A DNA stretch of 64,000 nt, taken from NCBI RefSeq assembly GCF_027667425.1, contig NZ_JAQEGR010000013.1, forward strand, positions 62,001 to 126,000. Direction: 5' to 3'. This DNA is from Fusicatenibacter saccharivorans. GTDB lineage: Bacteria; Bacillota; Clostridia; Lachnospirales; Lachnospiraceae. The notes under the pieces were generated by a model, which ran no database searches, had not been told where the DNA came from, and worked only from the letters and a program-made list of their open reading frames with translations. Position numbers and translations under genes: made by a program. Each line of letters begins with the position of its first letter. Position 1 is the stretch's first letter. Below, one piece after another: positions 1 through 8,015 of this stretch.

Positions 1-2
1 TG

Positions 3-488
3 AACCTGATCCCGGAGAAGGAGGACAAGAAGCCGGTTCAGTTTTTTCTTGGAATTGTGATGGTACTGATTTTTTTTCAGCCCGTGCTAAAAGCGGGAGG
101 TTTGGAGCAGAAAATGGCGCAGACGCTTGACCGTCTGACGCTGGAAGAGGAGGCAGCAGCAATGGAAAATGTACAGATTCGTGCAGAAAGCTTTGAAAAA
201 CAGTATTACGTGGGCACCTGGGAAAAAGAGACGGAGCGCCAGATCCGGATGTATCTGTCAGAGAGCGGCATTCCGGGGGCAGCCGTTTCGGTAACGCTGG
301 AGCCGGGAAACACCGGTGAGGCAAAAGAGATCCGCATTGAAGCGCCGATGCGGCAGACGAGCATTTACCGCGAAGAACAGAAAAAACAGCGGGAAATGCT
401 CGATGAAAAGCTGACAGAGATCAAAAGTGTTTTAAGTGAGGTCTACGGAACCGATCCGGCGCATATTATGGTAGAGATTTCGGAATAG
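3..488 (+). CDS. spoIIIAF: Stage III sporulation protein AF, 5' end cut by window edge
   Basis: This is the carboxyl part of SpoIIIAF, a membrane component of the SpoIIIA-SpoIIQ channel that joins mother cell and forespore during sporulation. The open frame runs in from the window edge with codons starting at base 3, so the real start is missing. The first visible residues (NLIPEK, then a hydrophobic run ending FFQPVLKAGG) match the second membrane helix of the family. The rest is the soluble, Lys/Glu-rich domain ending in HIMVEISE. spoIIIAG starts 4 bases after the stop and spoIIIAH follows, which is the conserved spoIIIA order. In this family the operon is read by sigma-E in the mother cell; no promoter is visible because the operon begins outside the window. 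Confidence 0.9.
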   Translation, partial: NLIPEKEDKKPVQFFLGIVMVLIFFQPVLKAGGLEQKMAQTLDRLTLEEEAAAMENVQIRAESFEKQYYVGTWEKETERQIRMYLSESGIPGAAVSVTLEPGNTGEAKEIRIEAPMRQTSIYREEQKKQREMLDEKLTEIKSVLSEVYGTDPAHIMVEISE

Positions 489-492
489 GCCT

Positions 493-1062
493 ATGAGGGA
501 AAAGGCAGCGGCGTTTTTCCGGAAACAGAAAAAGGAGCAGTGGATGCTGTACTTCCTGCTGGCGGCAATCGGCGTTGTCCTGCTGCTGCCGACGGGAACA
601 AAAAAGACCAGTGAGGAGACAGAACAGCCGCAGGAGACGGCTGCGCGTCCGGCGGGGGATGCGGGACTTTCGGTGCAGGAGGAGATGGAACAGCGCCTTT
701 GTGACGCACTTTCCCAGATGGACGGTGTGGGCGCAGTGCACGTCGTGGTGACGCTGGAATCCACAGGAAAAAAGATTGTGGAAAAAGATGTCCCAACGCG
801 GAGCACAACGGAGGAAAACAAGAAGGGAGAGGAGACCGGAAGCGTTACATCCGCGTCGCAGGATGAGGCAACTGTCTATGAAAAGACGCAGAACGGGGCC
901 GAGACGCCGTATGTGGTTTCCGAGGAGTACCCGGCGGTGCGCGGCGTGCTCGTCATCGCAGAAGGCGGGGGAAACCCGGTGACGGTACAGGAGATTCAGG
1001 AGGCCGTGATGGCATTATTTCAGGTGGGCGCAAATAAGATTAAAGTAGTCAAAATGAAGTAA
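493..1062 (+). CDS. spoIIIAG: Stage III sporulation protein AG
   Basis: The 189-residue product fits SpoIIIAG, which forms the large ring of the mother cell-forespore channel. A short basic amino end (REKAAAFFRKQKKEQ) precedes one membrane helix (about residues 18-36, MLYFLLAAIGVVLLLP). A low-complexity Glu/Thr linker and a secretin-like ring-building domain follow, with GVGAVHVVVTLES and a closing IQEAVMALFQVGANKIKVVKMK. The ATG lies 4 bases after the spoIIIAF stop with only a weak ribosome site, so translational coupling is likely. The linker (about residues 95-130) is rich in T, E and K and has no predicted fold. Its length is normal for the family. Confidence 0.92.
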   Translation: MREKAAAFFRKQKKEQWMLYFLLAAIGVVLLLPTGTKKTSEETEQPQETAARPAGDAGLSVQEEMEQRLCDALSQMDGVGAVHVVVTLESTGKKIVEKDVPTRSTTEENKKGEETGSVTSASQDEATVYEKTQNGAETPYVVSEEYPAVRGVLVIAEGGGNPVTVQEIQEAVMALFQVGANKIKVVKMK

Positions 1063-1075
1063 AGGAGTCAAATGC

Positions 1076-1795
1076 GTGGAAAAATTAGAACAGGAAATGA
1101 ATGCACCTGAGAAAATGGCAGAGACACCATCGCCGAAAAAGACGGCCGGGAAAAAGAAAAAATTCCGGAAAAATCAGGTCATCATCACCGCCCTTGCGAT
1201 CATGATCGCTGTCGCCGGATACATCAACTATGCTGACAGTACCCTGTCCACGAAGGAGAAGGCAGACGGAACCACGGCGGATGCCAGCACCGTTTTAAAA
1301 GACATCTCCAGCCTGGACACCGACATCACCGACGAGGTGGATGCCGGCACAGCAGGGGACTCGTCGCGGACCGTCACCGAAACGCCGGGAGAGGCAGTCC
1401 TTGCCGGGGCATCTACATACATGGCCCAGGCCAGAATCGACCGCGAACAGATCCGTTCCCAGAACAAAGACACCTTAAATGAAATCATCAACAACACCAA
1501 CCTCTCCGAAACCGAGCGCCAGAGCGCTGTCCAGAGCATGGTGGAAATGACGGAACTCGTAGAAAAAGAGTCAGCAACTGAACTCCTCCTCGAAGCCAAA
1601 GGCTTCACCGACGTCGTTGTAAACCTGACCGGCGAAACCGCCGACATCGTCGTTCCGATGAAAGAAGTAACCGAGGAACAGCGTGCCCAGATCGAAGACA
1701 TCGTAACCCGCAAAACCGGAATCGGCGTAGAAAACATCGTCATCACCCCCATGAGCTCCGCCGCCGACACAGCCGCAGAGGAGAGTGCTCAGTAA
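1076..1795 (+). CDS. spoIIIAH: Stage III sporulation protein AH
   Basis: SpoIIIAH is the mother-cell partner of forespore SpoIIQ in the engulfment channel. The 239-residue product has a basic amino end, one membrane helix (about residues 33-50, QVIITALAIMIAVAGYINY), a variable linker, and a carboxyl YscJ/FliF-like domain with the family pattern LLEAKGFTDVVVNLTGETADIVV. The start is a GTG placed after AAAGGAG at 1061-1067. The nearby ATG at 1072 is in another frame. It is the last gene of the spoIIIA operon, and a strong hairpin follows 13 bases after the stop. Confidence 0.93.
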   Translation: MEKLEQEMNAPEKMAETPSPKKTAGKKKKFRKNQVIITALAIMIAVAGYINYADSTLSTKEKADGTTADASTVLKDISSLDTDITDEVDAGTAGDSSRTVTETPGEAVLAGASTYMAQARIDREQIRSQNKDTLNEIINNTNLSETERQSAVQSMVEMTELVEKESATELLLEAKGFTDVVVNLTGETADIVVPMKEVTEEQRAQIEDIVTRKTGIGVENIVITPMSSAADTAAEESAQ

Positions 1796-1807
1796 ATTTT
1801 GATATCC

Positions 1808-1858
1808 ACGTAAAAAATCCGGAAACGCAAAATCATGCGTTCCCGGATTTTTTCACGT
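1808..1858. terminator. Bidirectional terminator between spoIIIAH and thiT
   Basis: A stem formed by AAAAAATCCGG-AAACGCA and TGCGTTCCCGGATTTTTT has A and T runs on both sides. It can end the spoIIIA operon rightward and thiT leftward. Confidence 0.85.
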
Positions 1859-1866
1859 AATTCTAT

Positions 1867-2535
1867 TTAATTTGCACCATGTGCTGTTCTTGCAACCGTC
1901 TGCAGTGCTTTCTTCACCGGCGGCAGCGAGATCAGAATCACCGTCAGCACACCTTCAGCCAGCAGATAGCTGTAGTTGTAAATAATCGGATACAGCGCCT
2001 TTAAAGACTGCGGGAAATTCTCCGGCATATAATCCATCCAGTACAGATACCCGCCTAACGTATGGAAAAATCCCCTCGCCAGCACAGCTACAATATACCC
2101 GATCAGCAGCCCGTTTTTCTTCTTTCCAAAGAATCCGGCCACACCCAGCGCCGCAAACGCAAACACATAATCACAGCACACCTGGAACAGCGACAGCACA
2201 TACGGCCCCTGGATAAACTGCAGCAGTCCATAAGCAAAACCAACGAGAATACCCGTCTTCGCCCCATACCAGTTCGCAATCAGCACAATAAACAGCATCG
2301 AAAACAACGTAACCGATCCCCCGTACGGCAGCTCAAACACTTTCACATACGAAGTCACAAACGCCAGCGCCATCCCCATCGCACAAAACGCCAGCTTCCT
2401 TGCATCCATTCCCGTCCCCTTACTCTTCTGAGCAGAAAGAACCGAAGCAATCACCACCAGCGCCACCATCAGCACCACGCATCCAACATAACCGGCCGTC
2501 GTCAGTCCGCCGTCAGCAGTAACAAAAAAACTCAT
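1867..2535 (-). CDS. thiT: Thiamine ECF transporter S component ThiT
   Basis: The 222-residue membrane protein fits ThiT, the thiamine-binding S component that docks on a shared ECF energy module. It has six hydrophobic segments and the ThiT-like stretches LPYGGSVTLFSMLFIVLIANWYG and GYLYWMDYMPE; the aromatic residues in the latter fit the family's thiamine pocket. The start chosen is the ATG at 2535 (MSFFVTADGG), because AAGGAGG lies 7 bases upstream. A longer frame from 2583 would run into the regulatory hairpin and is rejected. A TPP riboswitch and a consensus promoter lie directly upstream, which supports the thiamine assignment strongly. No ECF A/A'/T genes are in the window, as expected for a group II ECF system. 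Confidence 0.92.
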   Translation of the reverse strand: MSFFVTADGGLTTAGYVGCVVLMVALVVIASVLSAQKSKGTGMDARKLAFCAMGMALAFVTSYVKVFELPYGGSVTLFSMLFIVLIANWYGAKTGILVGFAYGLLQFIQGPYVLSLFQVCCDYVFAFAALGVAGFFGKKKNGLLIGYIVAVLARGFFHTLGGYLYWMDYMPENFPQSLKALYPIIYNYSYLLAEGVLTVILISLPPVKKALQTVARTAHGAN

Positions 2536-2568
2536 AAAAAAACCTCCTTCGCATTCCGCTTGGAGGGG
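2536..2568 (-). promoter_or_regulatory. Expression-platform hairpin that includes the thiT ribosome site
   Basis: Read leftward, CCTCC (2566-2562) can pair with GGAGG (2547-2543), followed by seven Ts (2542-2536). The GGAGG arm is the thiT Shine-Dalgarno sequence, so the same hairpin could end transcription and hide the ribosome site. Only the five-base outer stem is strong, so which mechanism dominates is inference. Confidence 0.6.
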
Positions 2569-2611
2569 CTCACATAAAAACACAGTCCCGAATCACCTCC
2601 GAAACCACGTT

Positions 2612-2702
2612 CCAGCTTCCCTACGCAGGAATTATCCCGTTCAGGTAGTGAGGGTCCGTGAGCTTATCCATGTCCCACGTTCTCAGCCAAAGGCTCCCCT
2701 AG
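2612..2702 (-). promoter_or_regulatory. TPP (THI-box) riboswitch aptamer
   Basis: On the minus strand the conserved parts appear in order: GGGGAGCC, then GGCTGAGAACG, an ACCCT segment, ACCTGAACGGGATAATTCC, and GCGTAGGGAAGC. These are the P1, J2-4 and pyrophosphate-binding parts of the TPP aptamer. It sits between a promoter and thiT, so thiamine pyrophosphate should switch off the transporter. Confidence 0.95.
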
Positions 2703-2726
2703 CGTCTTATTATTTTAACGTATTAA

Positions 2727-2755
2727 AGTATACCAACCTCCCCCTTATTTGTCAA
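2727..2755 (-). promoter_or_regulatory. Promoter of the thiT riboswitch transcript
   Basis: On the minus strand TTGACA (2755-2750), a 17-base spacer and TATACT (2732-2727) form a near-consensus housekeeping promoter reading into the riboswitch. Confidence 0.85.
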
Positions 2756-2783
2756 CCTACCCGTTTTTTCATCCAAATACATG

Positions 2784-2842
2784 TTGACAAGAAGTACATA
2801 CAAGTGCTATATTACAATTAGTTCAATCATTAAACTAATTGT
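2784..2842 (+). promoter_or_regulatory. Promoter with downstream palindromic operator of the sugar operon
   Basis: TTGACA (2784-2789), an 18-base spacer and TATATT (2808-2813) form a promoter. Directly after it lies an inverted repeat, ACAATTAGTT (2814-2823) and AACTAATTGT (2833-2842), in the expected start region. A repressor bound there would block initiation. The regulator is unknown; the operon's own AraC protein is only one candidate. Confidence 0.75.
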
Positions 2843-2862
2843 ACGAAAGGAGCACCAACACA

Positions 2863-3480
2863 ATGCAGATTCTGAAAGTAACAGACGAAGCATTCCGCCA
2901 GTACGGCAAAGTCATCAAAGACCTCGACGTCAGCGACATCATCACCGCCATGTCCGAGACCCCATGTCCCGACGACGTAGTCTACGAGCCTTCCATTGAA
3001 AGCCTCGAAGCCTGCAAAAGCGCCCAGTCCGTATCCGACAGCCTCTACGGCGGCATGCCGATCCAGATCGGCTACTGCAACGGCCACAACCATTTACTGA
3101 ACGCCGTAGAATACCACCGCGACAGCGAAATCAACATCGCCGTAACCGACCTGATCCTGATCCTCGGAAAAGAACAGGACATCACCGAAGACCACACCTA
3201 CGACTCATCCAAAATGGAGGCCTTCTTAATCCCGGCCGGAACCACCATTGAAGTCTACGCAACCACCCTCCACTACGCACCATGCAACGTGGCAGCCAGC
3301 GGCTTCAAATGCGTCGTAGTCCTTCCAAAAGGAACCAATACCGACATCACCCTGGAAGAAAAACACACCCCGGAAGACGACCTGCTCTTCGCCAGAAACA
3401 AATGGCTCTTAAGCCACCCGGATGCAAACATCGCTGGAAGCGTAGCAGGCATCAAAGGAGAAAACCTCTCGGTAAAATAA
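2863..3480 (+). CDS. DUF4867 family protein, first gene of sugar operon
   Basis: The 205-residue protein resembles the DUF4867 family, cupin-like proteins of unknown activity that often sit next to sugar isomerase and kinase genes. Visible features are a small beta-rich core with HNHLLNAVEYH and a second half with IPAGTTIEVYATTLHYAPC, both consistent with a double-stranded beta-helix fold and possible metal-binding histidines. The start is the ATG at 2863 behind AAAGGAG; an upstream TTG would overlap the operator. It is followed by an isomerase-like gene, a xylulokinase and an AraC regulator, so a role in handling the same sugar or sugar acid is inferred. There is no signal peptide, so it acts in the cytoplasm. 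The exact reaction cannot be read from the sequence. Confidence 0.7.
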   Translation: MQILKVTDEAFRQYGKVIKDLDVSDIITAMSETPCPDDVVYEPSIESLEACKSAQSVSDSLYGGMPIQIGYCNGHNHLLNAVEYHRDSEINIAVTDLILILGKEQDITEDHTYDSSKMEAFLIPAGTTIEVYATTLHYAPCNVAASGFKCVVVLPKGTNTDITLEEKHTPEDDLLFARNKWLLSHPDANIAGSVAGIKGENLSVK

Positions 3481-3586
3481 AACCAGAGACAAAACCAGAA
3501 ATCAGAAACACTGCCCCAAAAGAGCAGTTCTGAACATAAAAAGAAACCAAAAACCAAGAAAACCAAAAAAAGGAGGATCTTCAAAA

Positions 3587-5056
3587 ATGATCAACAATAC
3601 ACCGGAAATCAAATTAGGTATCGTTGCAGTAAGCCGTGACTGCTTCCCGAACAGCCTTTCCGAGAACAGAAGAAAAGCAGTCGTAAAAGCATACGACGGA
3701 GAAATCTACGAATGTCCAATCATCGTCGAGAATGAAATCGACATGATGAACGCACTCGAAGACCTGAAAAAAGCAGAGTGTGATGCACTTGTTGTATACC
3801 TTGGAAACTTCGGACCGGAGACCGAGGAAACCCTGCTTGTAAAATACTTCGACGGACCTTGCATGGTAGTAGCAGCAGCAGAAGAGACCGGCGACGACCT
3901 TGTAGGCGGACGCGGCGATGCATACTGCGGCGTTCTGAACGCAAGCTACAACCTGAAACTGCGCAACCTGCACGCATACATTCCGGAGTACCCGGTTGGC
4001 GATGCAGAAGACGTAGCAGCCATGATCAAAGATTTCGTACCGGTTGCAACTGCAGTTGTAGCTGTTAAGAACCTGAAAATCATCAGCTTCGGACCGCGTC
4101 CGACCAACTTCCTGGCATGTAACGCACCGATCAAACAGCTGTACAACCTCGGCGTAGAAATCGAAGAGAACTCCGAGCTTGACCTGTTTGAAGCATTCAA
4201 CAAACACGCAGGCGACGAGAGAATCCCGGCAGTCGTAGAAGATATGGCAAAAGAGCTCGGCGAAGGAAACCTGAAACCGGAAATCCTGCCGAAACTGGCT
4301 CAGTACGAGATCACCCTGTTAGACTGGATCGAAGCACACAAAGGCTCCAGAAAATACGTAACCCTGACCGGAAAATGCTGGCCGGCATTCCAGACACAGT
4401 TCGGATTCGTTCCTTGCTATGTCAACAGCCGTCTGACCAAGATGGGCATCCCGGTATCCTGTGAGGTAGATATCTACGGAACACTGTCCGAGTTCATCGG
4501 AACCGTTGTATCCAAAGACACCGTAACACTCCTCGACATCAACAACACCGTTCCGAAGGATATGTATGAGAGCGAAATCAAAGGCAAATTTGATTACACC
4601 TTAAAAGATACCTTCATGGGATTCCACTGCGGAAATACCGCTTCCACCAAACTGGCATTCTGCTCTATGAAATATCAGATGATCATGGCAAGAACCCTTC
4701 CGGAAGAAGTAACACAGGGTACCCTCGAGGGAGATATCGTTCCTGGAGACATCACCTTCTATCGTCTGCAGAGCACATCTGACGCAAAACTGCGCGGATA
4801 CATCGCAGAGGGCGAGGTTCTTCCTGTAGCAACACGTTCCTTCGGAAGCATCGGTATCTTCGCTATTCCGGAGATGGGCAGATTCTACCGTCACGTACTG
4901 GTAGAGAAAAACTATCCGCATCACGGCGCAGTAGCATTCGGACACTTCGGAAAACCGTTATTCGAAGTATTCAAAATGCTCGGTGTTGAAGTAGATGAGA
5001 TCGGCTACAACCAGCCGAAGGGTGTTCGTTACCCGACAGAGAATCCGTGGGGCTAA
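3587..5056 (+). CDS. L-fucose/L-arabinose isomerase-like protein
   Basis: The 489-residue product belongs to the fucose/arabinose isomerase superfamily, which interconverts aldoses and ketoses with a manganese ion. The fold is suggested by the amino-terminal Rossmann-like part (KLGIVAVSRDCFPNSL, ECDALVVYLGNFGPE), the central CWPAFQTQFGFVPC stretch that resembles the conserved catalytic region, and the late PHHGAVAFGHFGKPLFEVF segment with paired histidines. It is similar in size to AraA (about 500 residues), but sequence alone does not decide whether the substrate is arabinose, fucose or another sugar. It is preceded by AGGAGG and followed by a hairpin and then xylulokinase. A ketose made here would be a natural substrate for that kinase. 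Substrate assignment is open. Confidence 0.75.
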   Translation: MINNTPEIKLGIVAVSRDCFPNSLSENRRKAVVKAYDGEIYECPIIVENEIDMMNALEDLKKAECDALVVYLGNFGPETEETLLVKYFDGPCMVVAAAEETGDDLVGGRGDAYCGVLNASYNLKLRNLHAYIPEYPVGDAEDVAAMIKDFVPVATAVVAVKNLKIISFGPRPTNFLACNAPIKQLYNLGVEIEENSELDLFEAFNKHAGDERIPAVVEDMAKELGEGNLKPEILPKLAQYEITLLDWIEAHKGSRKYVTLTGKCWPAFQTQFGFVPCYVNSRLTKMGIPVSCEVDIYGTLSEFIGTVVSKDTVTLLDINNTVPKDMYESEIKGKFDYTLKDTFMGFHCGNTASTKLAFCSMKYQMIMARTLPEEVTQGTLEGDIVPGDITFYRLQSTSDAKLRGYIAEGEVLPVATRSFGSIGIFAIPEMGRFYRHVLVEKNYPHHGAVAFGHFGKPLFEVFKMLGVEVDEIGYNQPKGVRYPTENPWG

Positions 5057-5110
5057 TCCGTTCCGGAAGAATCACTGAAAAATAAGAAAGATATGCAGTA
5101 ACGCATAAGC

Positions 5111-5152
5111 AAAAGGGCGGAGCAGAGAGCTAGGTCTACTGCCGCCCTTTTT
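5111..5152 (+). terminator. Intercistronic hairpin with T run
   Basis: AAAAGGGCGG-AGCAGA pairs with TCTACT-GCCGCCCTTTTT around an 8-base loop. It lies between the isomerase-like gene and xylB, so it probably ends part of the transcripts and lowers kinase expression relative to the first two genes. No promoter is obvious behind it. Confidence 0.8.
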
Positions 5153-5180
5153 GAAAAAGAGTAGAAAAAGGAGATTCGAC

Positions 5181-6653
5181 ATGTATTTTATTGGTGTTGA
5201 CCTTGGTACTTCCGCTGTCAAACTGCTTCTGATGGACGAGGAAGGCAAAATTGTAAATATTGTATCGAGAGAGTATCCGCTGTATTTCCCGCATCCAGGC
5301 TGGTCTGAGCAGAAACCGGAAGACTGGTGGGAGCAGAGCAAAGAGGGAATCCGCGAGCTGGTAAAAGACGTAGACAAATCCCAGGTAGCCGGCATCAGCT
5401 TCGGCGGCCAGATGCATGGCCTTGTCATCCTGGATGAGAACGATAACGTCATCCGCCCGGCGATCCTCTGGAACGACGGCCGTACCGCAAAACAGACCGA
5501 TTATCTGAACACCGTAATCGGAAAAGAAAAACTCTCCGAGTACACCGCAAACATTGCATTTGCAGGCTTTACCGCACCGAAGATTCTCTGGGTGAAAGAA
5601 AATGAGCCGGATAACTTCGCAAAAATCTGCAAAATCATGCTTCCAAAAGATTACCTGGCATACCGTCTCTCCGGCGCATTCGTAAGCGACTACTCCGATG
5701 CATCGGGCATGCTTCTGATGGATGTCAAGAACAAATGCTGGTCCAAAGAGATGGCAGAAATCTGCGGTATTTCCCTGGAGATGCTGCCGGAGCTCCATGA
5801 GAGCTTTGACGCTGTCGGAACCTTAAAACCGGAAGTAGCAGCAGAACTTGGACTGCCGGAGACCTGTAAAGTTGTAGCAGGAGCCGGAGACAACGCAGCA
5901 GCCGCAGTCGGAACCGGAACCGTAGGCGACGGCATGTGCAACGTTTCCCTTGGTACAAGCGGAACCGTATTCATTTCCAGCAACAAATTCGGCGTAGACA
6001 GCCACAATGCCCTGCACGCATTCGCACACGCAGACGGCCACTATCACCTGATGGGATGCATGCTGAGTGCAGCTTCCTGCAACAAATGGTGGATGGATGA
6101 AATCATCCGCACAAAAGAATATACAAAAGAGCAGGAGAACATCACAAAACTTGGCGAGAATAATGTATTCTTCCTGCCGTATCTGATGGGCGAGCGTTCC
6201 CCGCACAACAACCCGGATGCAAGAGGAACCTTCATCGGCCTGACCATGGACACCACAAGAGAGGATATGACCCAGGCTGTTCTCGAGGGCGTTGCCTTTG
6301 CGATCCGCGATTCCTTTGAGGTAGCAAAATCCCTCGGTATCCAGATCGAGAGAACAAAAATCTGCGGAGGCGGTGCAAAGAGCCCGCTGTGGAGACGCAT
6401 GATCGCAAACGTGCTGAACATCAAAGTGGACCGTATTGAGTCCGAGGAAGGCCCGGCACTTGGCGGAGCCATGCTGGCAGCCGTTGCCTGCGGTGTCTTT
6501 TCATCCGTAGAAGAGGCGGCAGAAAAAATTGTTCGTGTGACAGAGACCATCGAGCCGGAACCGGAACTGGTTGAGAAATATGAGCGCCAGTATCAGAAAT
6601 TTGCAAAGATTTATCCGACCGTAAAAGATCTGTTTACAGAGCTGCTGCAATAA
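5181..6653 (+). CDS. xylB: Xylulokinase (FGGY family)
   Basis: The 490-residue protein is an FGGY-family sugar kinase, best matched to XylB, which phosphorylates D-xylulose with ATP and feeds the pentose phosphate pathway. The amino end has the phosphate-binding MYFIGVDLGTSAVKLLL, the FGGQMHGL segment typical of xylulokinases follows, and the second ATPase domain contains GAGDNAAAAVGTG and the GGGAKSPLW motif near residue 400. The start at 5181 follows AAAGGAG. The frame is open upstream to 5151, but that would use codons inside the terminator. Neighbours (isomerase-like protein, AraC regulator) support a sugar-use operon. Another ketopentose as substrate is possible given the unusual isomerase partner. 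Confidence 0.9.
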   Translation: MYFIGVDLGTSAVKLLLMDEEGKIVNIVSREYPLYFPHPGWSEQKPEDWWEQSKEGIRELVKDVDKSQVAGISFGGQMHGLVILDENDNVIRPAILWNDGRTAKQTDYLNTVIGKEKLSEYTANIAFAGFTAPKILWVKENEPDNFAKICKIMLPKDYLAYRLSGAFVSDYSDASGMLLMDVKNKCWSKEMAEICGISLEMLPELHESFDAVGTLKPEVAAELGLPETCKVVAGAGDNAAAAVGTGTVGDGMCNVSLGTSGTVFISSNKFGVDSHNALHAFAHADGHYHLMGCMLSAASCNKWWMDEIIRTKEYTKEQENITKLGENNVFFLPYLMGERSPHNNPDARGTFIGLTMDTTREDMTQAVLEGVAFAIRDSFEVAKSLGIQIERTKICGGGAKSPLWRRMIANVLNIKVDRIESEEGPALGGAMLAAVACGVFSSVEEAAEKIVRVTETIEPEPELVEKYERQYQKFAKIYPTVKDLFTELLQ

Positions 6654-6671
6654 AAAGAGGTAAGAAATAAG

Positions 6672-7559
6672 ATGAAGAAAGTGGAACATGGGAAAACATT
6701 TGACCGGAATGCAGCAAACCCGCCGGCGTTTGAAATCTTTCACAACACCGTGACAGAAGGCTATCCGGAGCACTGGCATACCGCAATTGAAATTATCATG
6801 CCGACCAGAGGCGAATATGAGGTTGTTGTCGGAAAAGACAGCTATAATCTCAAAGAGGGCGACATCATTATGATCAATTCCGGCGTTGTACACGGAATGA
6901 GATTCGTATCCCAGGGAGAACGGATTGTCATGCTGGTGGAACCGGGCTGTGTGGAGAATCAGGAAGAAATGGAAACGATTTTCCTGCGGCTTCCGGCCAT
7001 CTACTTCAAAAAAGAGGATGAGGAAGATCCCTTCTATCTGTTTCTACGCAGCCAGATTCTGGAACTGGTGCGGGAATACGATAATGAGGGCGCAGTGATG
7101 ACGCACAGAATCTGCACCGGCCTCAAAGAGCTTTTTTCAGAGTTTGGCCGCAAGGGCTTTTCGGATGCCAACGCGCAGAATACGTTCGGGGCAATGAAAC
7201 AGCAGGAATATATAGAGGCTGTTTTAAGCGTCTGCCGTTATATCAATGTCCATTACATGGAGAATCTTTCTCTCGAGGAAGTAGCTACGGTCAGCGGATT
7301 TTCCAAGTTCCACTTTACCAGAATTTTCAAGCAGTACATGAACATGACATTCTATGAGTACCTCAATTCTAAACGCGTCAAACGCGCAGAGGAGCTTCTG
7401 TATGACAAAAAGATGAGTATCACGGATGTGGCGATGAATTCCGGATTCTCTTCTTTAAGTGCCTTCAACCGTACCTTCAAGACGGTAAAGGCCTGTTCGC
7501 CGAGCGATTACCGCAGACAGCGGGAGTCGATGGTACAGGCTTTGCTGATGCAGGGATAA
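6672..7559 (+). CDS. AraC-family transcriptional regulator with cupin sensor
   Basis: The 295-residue protein has an amino-terminal AraC-type cupin (EHWHTAIEIIMPTRGEYEVVV, then KEGDIIMINSGVVHGM) that would bind a sugar. It has a carboxyl pair of helix-turn-helix units (about residues 190-285, LSLEEVATVSGFSKFHFTRI and MSITDVAMNSGFSSLSAFNR). It starts 18 bases after xylB, so it is likely co-transcribed and controls this operon. The palindrome at 2814-2842 is one possible target, though AraC proteins more often bind direct repeats. The operon function suggests an activator, but this is not shown by the sequence. Confidence 0.88.
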   Translation: MKKVEHGKTFDRNAANPPAFEIFHNTVTEGYPEHWHTAIEIIMPTRGEYEVVVGKDSYNLKEGDIIMINSGVVHGMRFVSQGERIVMLVEPGCVENQEEMETIFLRLPAIYFKKEDEEDPFYLFLRSQILELVREYDNEGAVMTHRICTGLKELFSEFGRKGFSDANAQNTFGAMKQQEYIEAVLSVCRYINVHYMENLSLEEVATVSGFSKFHFTRIFKQYMNMTFYEYLNSKRVKRAEELLYDKKMSITDVAMNSGFSSLSAFNRTFKTVKACSPSDYRRQRESMVQALLMQG

Positions 7560-7565
7560 AAGGAC

Positions 7566-7594
7566 TTGTATTTCACACTTTACTGTGCTAAAAT
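7566..7594 (+). promoter_or_regulatory. Promoter of the YerC-like regulator gene
   Basis: TTGTAT (7566-7571), a 17-base spacer and TAAAAT (7589-7594) lie about 60 bases before the start codon. Confidence 0.65.
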
Positions 7595-7655
7595 GGTAGT
7601 ATTCCAAGTTATAAGAATGAGATGGGGACTTAATTTTCGTACAGGAGGGCTTGAA

Positions 7656-7955
7656 ATGAACAAGAAACTTCATTCAGAAGCAGTAGACCAGCTTTTTGAG
7701 GCAATTTTGTGTCTGAAGAATAAGGAAGAATGCTATACTTTTTTTGAGGATGTATGCACCATCAATGAACTGCTTTCGCTGTCGCAGCGGTTTGAAGTGG
7801 CGAAAATGCTGCGGGAGAAGAGAACGTATCTGGAAATCTCCGAAAAGACGGGAGCATCCACGGCGACGATCAGCCGCGTGAACCGTTCCTTAAGCTATGG
7901 AAACGACGGATATGAGATGGTGTTTGAACGGATGGAAAAGAAAGAAAATGTGTAA
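7656..7955 (+). CDS. yerC: YerC/YecD-type TrpR-like DNA-binding protein
   Basis: The 99-residue protein has the TrpR/YerC fold: a helical bundle with a helix-turn-helix near the end (LREKRTYLEISEKTGASTATISRVNRSL, about residues 52-79). These small Firmicutes proteins resemble the tryptophan repressor, but their ligands and targets are mostly unknown. The start is the ATG at 7656 with AGGAGG in front. A longer frame reaching 7566 overlaps the promoter and is rejected. In several Firmicutes yerC lies close to pcrA, and here pcrA is less than 1 kb away, separated by a gene on the other strand. Confidence 0.85.
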   Translation: MNKKLHSEAVDQLFEAILCLKNKEECYTFFEDVCTINELLSLSQRFEVAKMLREKRTYLEISEKTGASTATISRVNRSLSYGNDGYEMVFERMEKKENV

Positions 7956-8006
7956 AATCAAAAAAGACGGTGCGATTCCAACGCAGCCGTCTTTTTTGAT
8001 TTTACA
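7951..8006. terminator. Bidirectional terminator with perfect 20-bp arms
   Basis: TGTAAAATCAAAAAAGACGG (7951-7970) is perfectly complementary to 7987-8006 around a 16-base loop. It overlaps the yerC stop codon and serves the convergent genes on both sides. Confidence 0.9.
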
Positions 8007-8015
8007 CGTTTGTTC

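Noticed and set aside
2062..2577. 171-codon plus-strand frame across thiT
   Set aside because: It is antisense to thiT and extremely rich in R, H, Q and N, a typical shadow.
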